This document shows positions 17,601 through 30,704 of a DNA stretch of 64,000 bases, one piece after another. This stretch comes from Pithys albifrons albifrons (lineage: Eukaryota; Chordata; Aves; Passeriformes; Thamnophilidae): the NCBI RefSeq assembly GCF_047495875.1, contig NC_092460.1, forward strand, positions 6,066,520 through 6,130,519, written 5' to 3'. The notes under the pieces were generated by a model, which did no database searches, was not told the DNA's origin, and worked only from the letters and a program-made list of their open reading frames with translations. The position numbers and the translations under genes were made by a program. The number at the start of each line of letters is the position of its first letter. Within the stretch, counting starts at the first letter, position 1.

Positions 17601-19131
17601 CCAAAGAAGGAGAATCTCTGTTCTTACAAGAGGGACACTGGAGAAATGCTGGTCTTCCTGAAGGCAATGAGTGTTTTGTCACATTTCATGGCCAGACTTT
17701 ATCCTAATAACAGACTCTACATCTCACAGTATGCTGTGATTAGAATACACATCTCTCAGCTCAGCAATCTGCAGGTTTGCCTTTATTTTTCTCAACCTTC
17801 AATGTCCTTAAAAATAAGGAGATAAGTTAATACAACAGTCCCTGAAGAAAATTTGTGCTTTAAACAAGGCCACTGGAAAGATTCATGTGAAAAGCCCTAA
17901 AGCACTTTTGGCTGAGGTTTTATTTGAACAAAATTTTAACAAATAGACCAATGTTTCCCAAGAACATTAAAATGTTATCAACTGGGAAACAATGCTCCCT
18001 GGCTCAGCCTCCAGACAGACCAGCAAATGCATCTTTTTTGTATTCAGAAGGCAAAATGTTAATTATGGTCATGGAAAATCACAGTTGTGAGGATGTATTA
18101 AACTAAAATACACAAGCTAGGAAGGATGACAGCAAAAAAATTGCAGCACCTGTAGTTGTCCTGCAGTTCTGCAAGGTGTTGCTGCTTTAAGGGAATCAGA
18201 ACAATAAAATGCCTCCCTCTCCTTTACCAGCTGTTGTTGTAAGGCTGTTTCTGAGAGTACCTGATGGGAAGATGGAACAAATATTTTTATCTACAAAGCT
18301 CTGAATGTAGGAACTTGTAAAGCACTTCTTTGAAGTCGGAGTCATTGCAAACTGAAGAGGTAAAGCCATGCAAGCAGTACTAAACTCCTGTCTCTGGGAG
18401 GTTTTCTTCCCAGCTAACCTGCTCCTGCAGTTCGTCCAGACAGCTGACATGCTGGGAGCCTTCTCCAATTTGCAACGAACCATCAGTGTCTTGCAAACAG
18501 AAAAAAAAGAGAAATGACAACAAGGTATCAAAAATAAGCTCGTCTTGATGCCACTGTTCCGGAGGGAAGCAGCAAACAAAATAATAGGCAGGCAGGTGAC
18601 AACTGCAGAATTTCTTGGTTTTCAGAGGTGTGAGAGGAAAATTGGAAAAATTAATTGGCTTCCAATTTTATCCTCACTCTGTGAAAATGCATTAGCAACT
18701 ATGGGCAAAAATGCCAATAGTTGCAATAGTAATTGTAATAATAAATATGACAGGAACTGCCTGAAAAGTACTAATTTTCAAAACTCCTACTTGAGGGACC
18801 TTTGGCGGCTGTTTCTTGAAGAATGACAGAATATCCCTTTTAGAAGGATTTAGACACATCCTCCTATGTGGTATCCCTGCAAGGCAGCATAGCAAGGCTC
18901 CATACTCCTGGATCTGAGGGGAAGATCAGCTGTGTCCAAGGAAAAGCACTGTCTGTACTGCAGTCCCTTCCCCTCCAGTTCTGTGCACCCTGCCCATCTC
19001 CTCCCCTGGGCTTTTGGGTCAGATGGTGTCAGGGCAAATGGAAGGGAAGGAGTGGCTCTCCATGGCCAAGAGAGATAACAGGGAGGATGATATCAATGCT
19101 TAAGTCCAGCTTAGCTTAGCCCTCACCATAG
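14670..19131. other. AT-rich unique sequence, no recognisable gene
   Basis: Only short open frames are present, none resembling a known protein. A 9-bp inverted repeat at 16546-16554 and 16564-16572 (ctgctggag and ctccagcag) can form a hairpin. An AAG|GTAAGTC donor at 15296 has no convincing upstream acceptor at exon distance. No interspersed repeat could be identified by eye. Confidence 0.6.
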
Positions 19132-19256
19132 CTGGGTTGGACGGGAGTTGGAGCAGCCTGGACTGGTTGAAGGTGTCTTGGCCCATGGAAGGAAGGTTGA
19201 AACTAAGTGATCTTTAAGGTCCCTTCTAACCCAAGCAATTCTATGATTCTATGATG
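19132..19256 (+). mobile_element. CR1 LINE 3' fragment
   Basis: The segment contains gagcagcctggactggttga, then aggtgtcttggcccatgg, and ends with tgatctttaaggtcccttct, aacccaagcaattctatgat and tctatgat. This order and the terminal octamer repeats are diagnostic of the avian CR1 3' end. About 125 bases remain and no reverse transcriptase sequence is retained. Confidence 0.92.
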
Positions 19257-19259
19257 CTC

Positions 19260-21950
19260 AAATCATAAAATGCCACCTGCATTTTTTGAAAAGGAGGGGC
19301 TTGGAAAGCGGTACTTTAATTCCCCCCTCATGGAAATCAATAGTAAAGTACCCATTGCTTTGAGGAGCTGGGTCTTATAACAGTGATCTGCAAAATCCCA
19401 CCCTACTGTTGCAGTGCCTTCACCTGCCTTGAAAACTGTAAGTCATACACCTCAGGTAAAAATTTCCTTGTTCAGCAAGAGGTGACAGCACTGACACAGG
19501 AGAAGACTCTTCCATGGCCACCAAACAACATTGGTGTGGGTGGGCTCAGTGACCTCTTCCTTTGGAGACATGCACAGTCTGTGTACCAAAGCATGAGCTG
19601 AGGGGGTTTATAACTGGGTAGAAAATATGTCCCCAGCAAAGACCTACTGGTGCACCACTTCCACAGGTACCAGTGGTGCATGGCAGGGATTGATGTAGTT
19701 AAGAGAAGAAATCTAATTCAAAGTCATTTGCCTCTAAGGGTAATTTAACCATCTTAGTATTGCTGAGTGATTATATGTTTGAAAGAGAGAAAAGCAAACA
19801 CCCAAAGGCTTCTTGTTTATGATGCTGCAATTTCAAGGAGCTTCTTTAGGGCAGAGCAGGGTGCTGATAACACAGGAAATGATCCAGCCTGATAGTGCTA
19901 TCACCACCTGAGGAGCAATACCGGATCTGCTCCATATTTACCAAACCCACCAAGCACTCCGTATTGTGTTTACCTAATGATTAAATGGAATGACTTTCTT
20001 TTAATCAGTATGTTAGCTTGAGAAGCATCATGGAATTAGTCAGGGGTGAATACAGGCTCAGGGGCATTTCATTGCAGCTTCCTTCTGAAATCTGTAACGT
20101 TGCTGCTCCATGGCAGGGCTCTGTGGGATGCTGGGAATGCCTTTGTGGGATGCTGGGAATGCTTTTGTGAGATGCTGGGGATGCCTCTGTGGGATGCTGA
20201 GTTCCTTATTCAAACATAGACTGTCCAAAAATAGAGCAAATGTCCTGTTTCTGTGTTTTATTGTATCTGCTTTCCTAGCTTGCCAGTTCACCCAAGCAAT
20301 TTTTTTTTCCTTAAGACCCCTGTATTAATCATTTGTTCATGTCACATGGATGATATCTGACAGTTTATCCCAGTTATCATCAATAACTATTAATGTCCCA
20401 GTTGTTACAATGAAGCTGCATCAGCTCGTAGCCTCACTTGATTTCATCTCATTTTTCATTTAATTATGAAATTCAGAATGCTTCTTTCACAGCCAAGCTT
20501 GCTTACTCAAAAGGGCAGGGATCTGTGCATTTGATTGCTTTTTGAAATGTGGCAGATTACACTATTCAGCTACTGTTATTGAGATGTGGAATATATCGTG
20601 TGTTTCCTTAATCCTCAAATATAACTTATTGTGACTCCCAGGGAAGCTGCAGCATGTAAAGTTTTAGATGCACACAAATCCAAACTGAATGAAGTCATGT
20701 TTTTTCAAAGCTGAGAAGGTTTAACAAATTCATGTAGACACTAATGAGTATTACTGGGCTTATGGAGGGTCATGGAAAATTAGACTGGCTTTTTAAGCTG
20801 TTATTACAGATTTTCTCATTGTTACATGCTAAACTCTCTACTATTAATACAGCTTTACTTTTGCTTTCGGTCATTGGACAATATTTGAGGATCAATGGCA
20901 TGGCTATATCTTCATACTCTTTGTTTCCGTGGTAACCACATATTTTTCCCAACTTTATGGATTTGGCAGGACTTAATTTCTAACTTTAACTTACTGGCTT
21001 CTTCCAGAAATATTCCTTGTATCTATTCTGCAAAGAAAATTGTCATGCAACACAGAGTGTTTATTTACCTCATTTTTCCATCAGTGCTGGATGGAATGGT
21101 GTGTGCCACCACTGCCACAAAACATCTATAATTAGAAAAATATCAATTTTTTTAAAGATACAATGCTGAGCTCTGGCCTGACGAAGTACCAGTGGAGTCA
21201 GCTGCTATCAGAGTAGAAACAGGAGCACAGTTTGGAGGTCTGAATGTACAGTTAGCATCCATAATACATGTCTCTCATTCATCACATCATCCTGTGTGTC
21301 AGAGCAGTAGAATGAATCTGCCACTATCCACAACTTGCCCAAAGGTGAGGAGCTGAGCTGTGCAGGACACATTCCACCCAGTGCAGCTTCCTGACATTAG
21401 AGGGCTCCATATTCCAGAGTATGGCAAAAGCAAAGCTCATTTTCAGGGCAATAGAAATGACATTGGAAAGAGAATTATTGACTCCTCTTGGAGCTGTGGT
21501 TTGATGGTGCTGCAAATGCAGCTTCTGAAGCTTCTTAAGTCAAAAGCATCAGCTGAAAATGCAAACCATTGGTCTGTTAAAATAATTTTACTACGGGGAT
21601 AGAAAGTTTGTGAGGGGCCTGACGTTACCAAGAGGAAATCAGATATCATGGATCCCTCTCACTCACATTATGATGGATCTGAGGTCGTACTGGTATCATC
21701 CATCTTCCCAGGGCTCAGAAAAACCTGGCATGCTCCATCTATGAAGGAATAATGTTAATGAGACACAAATGCAGGGAATGTCCATGCCTGATGAGATTGA
21801 ATCTCATCTAAACTTGGCTCTAACAATTGCAGAGGCACCGCTGCATGCCATGCCTGTTGGCCATCACTGTCAGAGCTCTAGAAGGAGCTGTCAGCACAGC
21901 AGTGTGACACCAGGCAGTGGAGCCTGGATCAGAAAGCCTGGAAATGGCTC
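19260..21950. other. Unique sequence with a minisatellite
   Basis: No coding gene is recognisable. Apart from the 22-bp minisatellite near 20.1 kb, the sequence is AT-rich and unique. On the minus strand a 33-base segment between ttttctttgcag and GTAAGTT (about 20990-21030) looks like a micro-exon, but it is too short to support as a gene. Confidence 0.6.
20118..20201 (+). repeat. 22-bp minisatellite, about four copies
   Basis: The unit gcctttgtgggatgctgggaat recurs at about 20118, 20139, 20161 and 20183. Copies are 21-22 bases long with few substitutions, and the last copy is incomplete. Short GC-richer tandem arrays of this kind are typically length-polymorphic. Open frames across it are simply the repeat translated. 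Confidence 0.9.
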
Positions 21951-21951
21951 A

Positions 21952-22160
21952 TGTTCAGAAGGGAAATTCTTCACAGAGAGGGTGATTAGACATTGCAATG
22001 GTCTGTCCAAAGGGGTGGTGGAGTTACCATCCCTGGAGGTGTCTAAGAAAAGACTGGATGTGGCACTTAGTGCCATGGTCTAGTTGACATGGTGATGTTT
22101 GGTCATAGGTTGGACTGGATGATCTCTGAAGTCTTTTCTAACAGAATTGAAAAAAAAAAA
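21952..22160 (+). mobile_element. CR1 LINE 3' fragment with an A-rich end
   Basis: Recognisable CR1 blocks occur in order: gggaaattcttcacagagag, then ggtggtggagttaccatccc, then tggatgtggcacttagtgcc, then ggttggactggatgatctct and gaagtcttttctaac. The copy belongs to the subtype with the segment 'ggcactYRgtgccatggtYtagttgac'. Unusually it ends in gaattgaaaaaaaaaa instead of the usual attctatg repeats. The A-run may be a later expansion. It has no intact ORF. Confidence 0.88.
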
Positions 22161-25100
22161 TCAGAAAAGCTTCTGTGACAGAAAAGACAAAAACTCAGGT
22201 CAGGGCAATAGATTTGAAAGACATTACTCGATCAATCTCTGGATAAGGATAGGGCAGTGTGTGTTTTCTAATATCCAATCTTAGAACCATAAGGATTCTC
22301 CAGCTCATACCAGAACCTGGGTTAAATATTTCTGGGTTCTGTTTTGGTATAACTGATGAACTAGAATGCCTTTCCTGTCTCCTATTGCTCTCAGCATGAG
22401 TTACCTGTAAGAAGAACTGTGAAGCTGCCAAGGTCCCTAACCAGTGGCTGCAGCACTCACCTCTGGGATGGCTCAGGCACTGCTGGGATAGTTGGGTACC
22501 ACTCGCATGATGTGCAGTATCGTTGGGTACAACAGACAGAAGTTACTGGTCCTTGTCTTGCAGAAATCACCAGTTTCATTCTAATGTCTCGCAGAAATCA
22601 CCAGTTTCATTCTATTGTCTTTCTGAGGAAGAAATTTCACAGAATGTCACACCACAGAGTTGGATGGCCCTTCATGAAGCTGCTGTCCTTGTGCAGAGCT
22701 CTAAAGAACCACTTGCAGAAAATTTGCATTATGAATGTAAGAGCTTTTCCTTGACATAGAAAAGGTAAAAAGGTAATCATTGTGGAACAAGAACAAATAT
22801 TTGAATGCCATTATCTCATCTTTATGGCTCAATCTATTAACAAAACAATACTTTTAAAATATTTTAAATGGCCACACTCCAGAAGGAGCTCTTACATATA
22901 AGGACATAGCCTTGAGAATGTGCAACTTGTCTCTGTGCACTTCAAAGAGCCTAATCCTAAAGATATCTTCCTAAGGAATAAATACACTCATGAGTTGAAC
23001 TAACCTCATTCTATGGAAGATAAAAGAGCTTCTCCAGGTAGTACTTGGACAATTCCAAGCCAGCAAAACTGAAGTAGCTTTTTTTTGAGGCAACCATAGA
23101 GAGAGGAGCTTCATTCAAGCCATGTGCCCATACTGACACTGCCCCATCAGCCATTCCTCCTTGACATCAATACCCTGAGCAAGTGGCTAATGCAGGGACA
23201 AACAGGTTGCTTGCAGCTCAGAGGCTACAAAACAAATCAGTATCTTGGAAAAAATTCAAACTCTCCCTTTTCCCTGTGTTTGCCTGGTTTTCAGTAATTA
23301 ATGACTGATACATTGGTGTCACCTTCCTGGTGAATATTGAAAGAGAGTTGCATTATTTTGGTAGGCAGGGCCAGATTTTTACAAACACTATGATTTTCTA
23401 ATAGAAAACCAAGTAGAACTGTCTAAAGAAAATCTCATTCTGTGATTTTTTGGCTTTGTCCTGGGTATATGGACCATGTTTTTCTCAATTGCTGTGGGCA
23501 TAATCTGGTGGCATATTTCTGAAATGTCTGTACAAAAAGTAATTTTACTAGTCAACAACAAAGAGTGTAAAAATGAGGGGGAAAGTACAGTTCAGAGTAC
23601 AGCCAGCAATAATGCAGGGAAAACCTCAGTATCTTTTTCAAAGTTACAAGAACTGGACACTCCAACTTCATCACTTGCAAATTGTGTGTACCCAAGATAG
23701 CAGGAAAATTCCCACTGTGAAAGGCAGCGTCTGCTTTGGAAGCAAATGTGTGAAATTTCCACCAACCGAAGATCCGGTACTTGTTGTTGAATTTATTGAG
23801 CCTGAACTAAATCCCACTGTAACCAATGGGAGGAAAAAAGGAAAGGAATGAAAAACACGGAAGCCCTTCCCTTGGGCACCTCAGAGCCCAGCCTGGCTGT
23901 GTGGGGAGCCCTCTGGGCCATGGGCACGGGGATCAGCAGCTCTCAAGCCATGACCAGCTGACTAATACAAACACACTGACTCATTCCTGGTCTACTGAAA
24001 AATCCCAGAAGTAATATAAGTGGCATATATTTGGTCACAAAACTGCTATGAAAAGCTTACAGAATTATATATCTGAAACAAAATACTCTCTGAAAAATTT
24101 GGGGGTGAGAGGGAGTAAATTGTCTCTGTTCACATCTGTGTCTACAGGGTCATGAGCCTGATACCCAAATCACAGATCAATAATGTTCTGGCAAGATGAT
24201 TCCTCATTTTGCTTCATTTTGAGATAAATTCATGTAACAAAAAGAAGCAGCTGCAGGAGGAGAACAAATAAAACCTCAGTATTTCCTTGTGGCTGGTGAA
24301 ATTTTTGCTGAATTTCTAATTTTGTGTCTGCATTTGATGGGTCACTGATTTAAATAAATTAAAGACATAAATCACATAAAAACTGTAAGTGAGGGACTAT
24401 TTTTTCACTTTGTGTTTATAAAGTATATTTATTTCACAATGGTTTATGGCCTCAGCTGTTGTTATACTAAAATAGTTTCTTCCCTGGGATTTCTCTCTGC
24501 CTGGTTCTCAGAATTATAGGCTACTCCTTTCCATAGATTACAGAATCCTTGAGAGCCAAGATCTAGGTGACTCTCCTGGCCAAATTCCACCATAGAGCAT
24601 TATGCCCTGGAACACCTCCACCTGACACAAAGTGCCCATCCTCTGAAATCCCAGACTTCCCAGAGGCTCAGGCTCCCATCCATTGGTTTTGGCAGCAAGT
24701 CTTACCATGGGCCTTACCAGAGCAGAGCTGGGGCAGAACCCAAAGTGGTGCAGCAGGTAAGGATGCTGGAGAGAAAGGCAAACACCGGGAATAATCTGGG
24801 ATAAGCACAAGCAGGGTTTGCAGGGACCATCTGTGGCTGGAAAGGTGACTTTGCCCAATGCTCTCCAAGCAGTCAGTGAGGTACCTGTGGTTCCAGATGC
24901 TGCTGTTTGCACAGCTCTGGGCTGGCAGCAGCTCTCCAGATCCCATCACAGCCACAGCCCATCCACTCCAGCCCCAGCAGCCACCTGAGGAACACCAAGC
25001 TGGGGAAAAAGGCACGGAATTAAATATCCTAAAAAAAGGCATCTGTATCTCAAGCTTGCCACACAGCCCAGTGGAGAAAGCAAACTGTCAATGCCACATC

Positions 25101-26800
25101 TGCTCACACTTCTGCATCTCTTCCATTTGAAACAAAATTTTGACAATGATAAAACAGAAGGAGCAGTTGTGTGTTTGTATTAAAACATCATTTGGATAGG
25201 CAATAACCAGCGATTTCTGTACAGGAACATCTGTGATATTATCCAGTTATTTTTGTCTGAGTCATGTCACACTGGGAAAGGCAAACAAAGAAGAAAAAAA
25301 TAAATTAAATTATCACATGTGATGGTTCAAATTTAGCTTTGTTAAAGACACATTCCTTTTGATTTTCCAGTGCAATTCCCACAGAGTTAAGATAAAGACA
25401 TTTGCCTTTTCTATGGAATCAAACAAACATTCTGGTATTTTGGTTTGACTATGAATCATGCTCCTAAAACATTTTTGGTGATTAATTTTTAATCCCAAAT
25501 TGATAAATTCCTGCTCACACAATAGTGTTAACATTAAGATCCAAGCCTCCCTGAGCCCTTAATCTGAATTTCCCTTGTTAGTACTAATGGGGTTTAATTT
25601 GTCTATGAGAAAAATAATTAACTATAGCAGAAAACAAGGCTGAGATGAAACAGACAATAGAAAAGATACAATATTTTATAGATAAAGCATGTTAGCCTTT
25701 TGTTAGGTTATAACAAAGCCACTTTGGTTATTAGTATCTACTACAGAAACACTGTGGAAATTTATTCTAGCCACAGAAAAAGCACTTCCATCATTTTATA
25801 AAAGCAAATATTTTCTTCATGTGTGCTGGGAGGGCAGAGGGGAAACCACTTAAAAGCATTTGTGGGACTTGCAGCTCATCGTAGTTTATGTCAGGCAAGA
25901 AAGTGATAAAAGGTGTTGATTTTATTAATAATTTATATAAATCAGTATTTATAGCCTGCTTGGTGTGTGGCAAATTGAGGGCCCACAGTAATAAACAACT
26001 CAACAGAAACACGAAGCATTAGGATTGTTTAAATGTACAGAAGTTCACAACTAACATGTGATCCATTAAATCCCTTGGAAGGAATGTATGTGCTGTTATA
26101 TAGGTGTCTCTTCCTGATGTAAAGAACATCCATTTCATCCATTTCCCTTCCATCTCCTGGGGCTCACTGGCTGCTCCATCATCCCTGATGTTCCTGGGGG
26201 GAATTCACAGCCATGGGCCCCATGGAGCAGTGGGAGCTCTCCAGTGTGTGATCTGGAATGTGTTCACACTTGGCCCCCACAGTTCACTCTCCAGGGGTTC
26301 CTTCAGGTGTTTCTTTTAAAACAAATGCTTTGTGACTAATCTGAGAAAGCATCTCTTTACCACCCCTAACTGGAGTTAATAAGGGGGGGAGTAAGAGGTC
26401 TACACTTTTCTGATTTTAATCCAACGGTTGAAAATAGAAAAAAAAAACAACTAATTTTTTTTAATGAAACCTTAACTGATAGCAATATTCCTTAGCAAAA
26501 TTTGTGTGGTGAACTAAGAAAAAAGTTCTTAAATAAAGACTTAATCTTTCATTTCAGCATAGCCAATCTCTGCCATGTCCCAACGTCAGTTTCTGAGCGA
26601 CACTTCTGTAACACATTACAAGCATTTCTGTTAAATGCTGTGGGTGAGGCTCTTTCACTGCTTTCCCTGGTATTTTTTGAGATATTAAATCATTATCATG
26701 AGGGCTGGAAACTAAGGCCAGTGTCTAGTGCAGTCTCCAGCTTCCTCTGGAAAATCATTCAGGCAACTTACTTTGTTTTATGCTTTCTTAGCTGACCGTG
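22160..26800. other. Unique, mostly AT-rich sequence
   Basis: No gene is recognisable. A slightly GC-richer patch at 24.55-25.0 kb has a CAG|GTAAGG donor at 24757 and overlapping open frames on both strands up to 124 codons. None resembles a known protein. The remainder is low-complexity-poor, AT-rich unique DNA. Confidence 0.6.
22555..22616 (+). repeat. 31-bp tandem duplication
   Basis: The unit at 22555-22585 is repeated at 22586-22616 with two mismatches (gtcttg/gtctcg at the start and ctaat/ctatt at the end). The shared core is cagaaatcaccagtttcatt. The high identity suggests a recent slippage or microhomology event. Confidence 0.92.
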
Positions 26801-29800
26801 ATTTATGAAGATAATGTTTCCTACCTGATAAAATTCTGACAAGATCAGATATTGAAGTGATGTCAAAGTTATCCAAAGTGTAAGCTGAAACAATTAATTT
26901 AAGGCCTAATGCTGTAATGCTCACATTGATCAAATTTTTACTACTGCTTGCATTAAAAAAACTCCTTGATTTTGTGCATAGGCAATTATTATTAAAAGAA
27001 TGAGTTTAAAAAACCTCCTCTGTACACATTAGATCAATAACCTGTCCAAGAAGCAGAGAGCTGTGGAAATGAGTTATAGAGGGAACTGTGAAGATAAATT
27101 ATACGGAATAATTAAATAAAAACCCACTGTGTGTGATTGACAGGAAGAAGACATTTTTGTGAATATCCAGTCAACATTTTACTGCAATTTTTTCATTCTT
27201 AACAGGTAGAGAAAAATGCAAATTAGGCCTTTACATTACTGTGGGTTTGGTACCTTTCTTAATTAAATGCAGTCTCAAGGGAAGGACTTGTTTATGACTC
27301 TATACCATGTGCAGAACTACTTAGAGGAGACCAGAAAAAACATCAGCAAAGATGTGAGAAAGGCACAGGAACATTATTGCATTCTCCTGGTGCAAAAGAA
27401 GCAGGAAAGAAATGCCACAGATTTATAAAGGGTTTGTAGCAGATGACACAGGCAAAAGAGGGAGAGGAGTGGGGTCAAGAGAAGAAGGCTGGACCCAAAT
27501 TCTCTGAACAGCCACAGGGCTGGCCCAGCATCCAGCAGGGGCAGCCAGACATAAACCTGTGGCCTTCTCGTATTCCAGCGTGACAGATCCTCAAGTCATT
27601 GATTTGATGGAAAATGGAACAGATACACATTTTCAAAAGTCAAATTATCCTGTCCATTAGAAATGCCAACCTTGTACAATCCATGCCTTTTAGCAGAGAC
27701 TTCAGATTGCTAAAGAAATGCTTCTAGAAGTGTAGGTTGGTATGGCTGTAATTGTATTATTTTGCTGCTTAATGGCCTAGAACTGAGGACATAGTGCATG
27801 TCTCAGTTTACTTTTCTGAGACAGCAATTGATAATGCAAGTTAACATGGTATATGCTTTTTATTCATTTATGGGAAGCCAAAAGTGATGAAATCACACAC
27901 TGAGTTTCATAGGCACAACAGTCATATTTATTTAGTGTGCCCTATTTACAGTGGATTTTTAAAAGCTGCAATCCACATGAGTGCCATCATATTAGGAAAC
28001 AAGAAATTGTTCAGATTGTTTCCTGTTTCCAGCTTCTCTACCAGGGAATAAACTGCTGTGTTAAAGATGTGCAGTGTGAATAATGTGTGTGGTCATTCAA
28101 GTCTCCAATTATTTTTATTGTACAAATGAATTTATTTTAGAGCATTGGAAAATGCCACATTTTGACATATTCTGTATTTAAATATGCATGCTTTGTATCT
28201 AGCATAGATTTATAGACAATATGTTTGTACAAGTGTATCTAGTAAGTTAGAGGGGTTTATTAATCTTGGAATTACTGTGATAGTAAAGGCATTATTTCTT
28301 TAGCCTTTCTATTGTTTAATAGAAATGACAAGTAGTTCAGACATTTGGAGATGAATGAAGCAACACCAAGAGCAGTTCCCTTGGAAAAAACTCAATAAAC
28401 ATCTACAGTTGTAAATCTAACCACTTTTCTTGGCAAAACAACATTGAAGAACTGTTACAGAATTATAAAATGTTGTAAACTGGCCTTTTTAGGATCGAAC
28501 AAGAATTTTGCTGTGTTCTCCTAAAGAATGATATCCAATAACAACCCAAAAGTTCCTTCTTTGCGCTTTCCAACTTAACTACTTGAAACACTGGCTGCTT
28601 CTACCACTAACCATGAATTTTATGGTAAGTTACATTACATTTTAGCCAGAGCCTGATAAACCCAGTGTGGTGGGTAGACCAGGACTGGATGCCTCTTCCC
28701 CTTCCCTCTTCACCGACCTTGGTGTCTGCAGAGGTGTTTCTCTCACACAGTCTCTCTCATCTTCCCAGCTGCAGTTTCTATTGCACACATATTTTCTTCC
28801 TCCTGAATGCAGGCACTGGCACTGGCACTAATGAGCTTGGCCTTGGCCAGTGGTGGGTCTGGCATTGGCTCCATCAGACACAGGGGAAGCTTCTGGAAGC
28901 TTCTCACAGGAGACACCCTGACACCAAAACCTGGCCACTCAACCCCAACACACCCAGGAGGAAATGGCTGCATCAGAGTAAATCCTGCATTTAACAATGG
29001 AGTGAGTTGGGATTGATCATAGGAGATAAAGCTGAGCAGAAAGATACTGTAGGCTTGTATTAGGGGGTGTTTTATTTCCAGAAGATAAGATGCACTATCT
29101 GTGCTCCTAATACAGTCTTCCATCAATGCCCAGTCTGTGAATGGAAGTGACTGATCTACAATTTGCATTCTCTTTTCAGTCCATCAACAGAACATTATTA
29201 AAACCATTGAGCCCAAAGCCATTAGAACAGCACTCACGTATGAAACAATGCACAGGTCTGCTTGTTCCCGTTTTTATGCACTGCTATAGGACTATAAATA
29301 TTCATTGTAATGTAACTGAAAATTATTGAAGTGAGAAAAAAGAGAAACAGGGAAGCCATTTGCTTCAATTCATAAACAGCATCTGTTGGGAAGTTATTCA
29401 TAGATTGCTTCAGGGCCTGCTGAGCAGCAAGCCCATGGAAAAGGATGCCATTGCAGGCAAATTGGCCAAAACTGCAATGGAGATGCTATTAAACATGATT
29501 CACTGACAGCCAGGGAGCAGGATCAGGCACTGGGTTGTTTTATGTCTTCTTTTATCACTGGGACACAGAAGTAGCCTCCAGCCAAAGCCTCACACAGTTC
29601 AAATTAGAAGAGCAACCTTCTAAGTATATTAAGGCCTAACTAGTGGCAAGAGAAAGTTGCATGAAGTGATATTATAGTGAAATCAGTTGTTTATTTGTCC
29701 CTACCTGAGGCACATGTAAAATCCACTTGTGAATCAGGGGGTCTATAACCTTTCCTCTGTATAATTTTGGCCGAAAGGTGTTTGAATATCTTCCTGTAAA

Positions 29801-30461
29801 ATGATGAAAAAGCAGCTTAATGGATAAGTGAAAAGCAATTAATAAGTCAATAAGCATCCTTTAGTTTCTCATTAAATTTCAAAATACAGTTTGGCAGAAA
29901 AGTGATGTGATGCCAAAGAAAAGTGTATCTAATCAAATCCATGGAAGAGAACAAGTACATTTTCAAGTATAGTTTATTATTGGCAATAAAATACTCTGCT
30001 GCCAAATTTTGTTTGGTGATTAACAGAGCAGAGCCACAGAAAGGCAAAACGGTTCAGCAATTCTGAATTCAGTTTGAACGGTGCTGTTTTCAGCTAAGAA
30101 CCTCATCCAAGTTTTTTTGCCACCTGGAGGATTTATCAGAGCATAAGGAATTTGAAAAATGCACTTGCAATCAATAATGTGGACAAATAATTTCCCAGCC
30201 CCATTCATCCTCTTGTTGCAAATTATTTATACTTCTAATTAAGTGCAGCAATACAGTGACTGTAAGTAACTGAACGTGCAGTCTCCTTTGTAACAGGGGT
30301 GTTACAGTGGCCCAAAGATCAAAAGGCAAAGGGTTTTCTTATTTATTATCTCTATTTTCCTGTGTCGTAATTGAGACAAACATCAAGACATATGGAGCCA
30401 TTTGAATGATCTTTTTTGACTACTTTTAAATATCCCCATGAGTTGTTTTGTCTTTTCACAG

Positions 30462-30525
30462 AGAACTGGGGAAAGATGAGTTCTTCATCTGCCTGACCTG
30501 CACGAGGAGGGAGACCTTCACGTGA
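30462..30525 (+). other. Candidate terminal coding exon
   Basis: A good acceptor (ttgttttgtcttttcacag) precedes a segment whose open frame starts in phase (GAA at 30463) and ends at TGA 30523-30525. The last 19-20 residues read ELGKDEFFICLTCTRRETFT. Nearly every codon ends in G or C, in strong contrast to the AT-rich surroundings, which is what a real avian coding exon would show. A possible polyadenylation signal (aataaa) lies near 30685. I cannot place the peptide in any protein family. At 64 bases the GC3 bias could be chance, or the segment could be a fragment of an old retrocopy. Confidence 0.28.
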
Positions 30526-30696
30526 CTGGTGGGCTTTAAATCAAGCACATAAAAATGCCTGATCTTGCAAACAAACAATGATATTTTCTCCTAAGAAAAC
30601 ATTAATCATTTGCCATTTGGTTTTTACATTTTCTTGTTGAAATCCAAACTTGCCTGTGACTCAAGTGAGTGAAGGTCCTTTGCAAATAAAAATACT

Positions 30697-30704
30697 ATTT
30701 GCAT
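30697..30704 (+). promoter_or_regulatory. Perfect POU octamer (ATTTGCAT)
   Basis: The exact octamer atttgcat overlaps a gcatgc palindrome. A second octamer-like element, tttgcaaat, lies just upstream near 30679-30687. Paired octamer sites are characteristic of POU/Oct-factor enhancers, but single 8-mers are expected by chance in 64 kb of AT-rich DNA. Confidence 0.3.

Noticed and set aside
24575..24797. Open segment with a CAG|GTAAGG donor at 24757 and an acceptor-like ggttttggcag at 24695
   Set aside because: The acceptor has a poor pyrimidine tract, all frames and the opposite strand are similarly open because of composition, and the peptide is unfamiliar.
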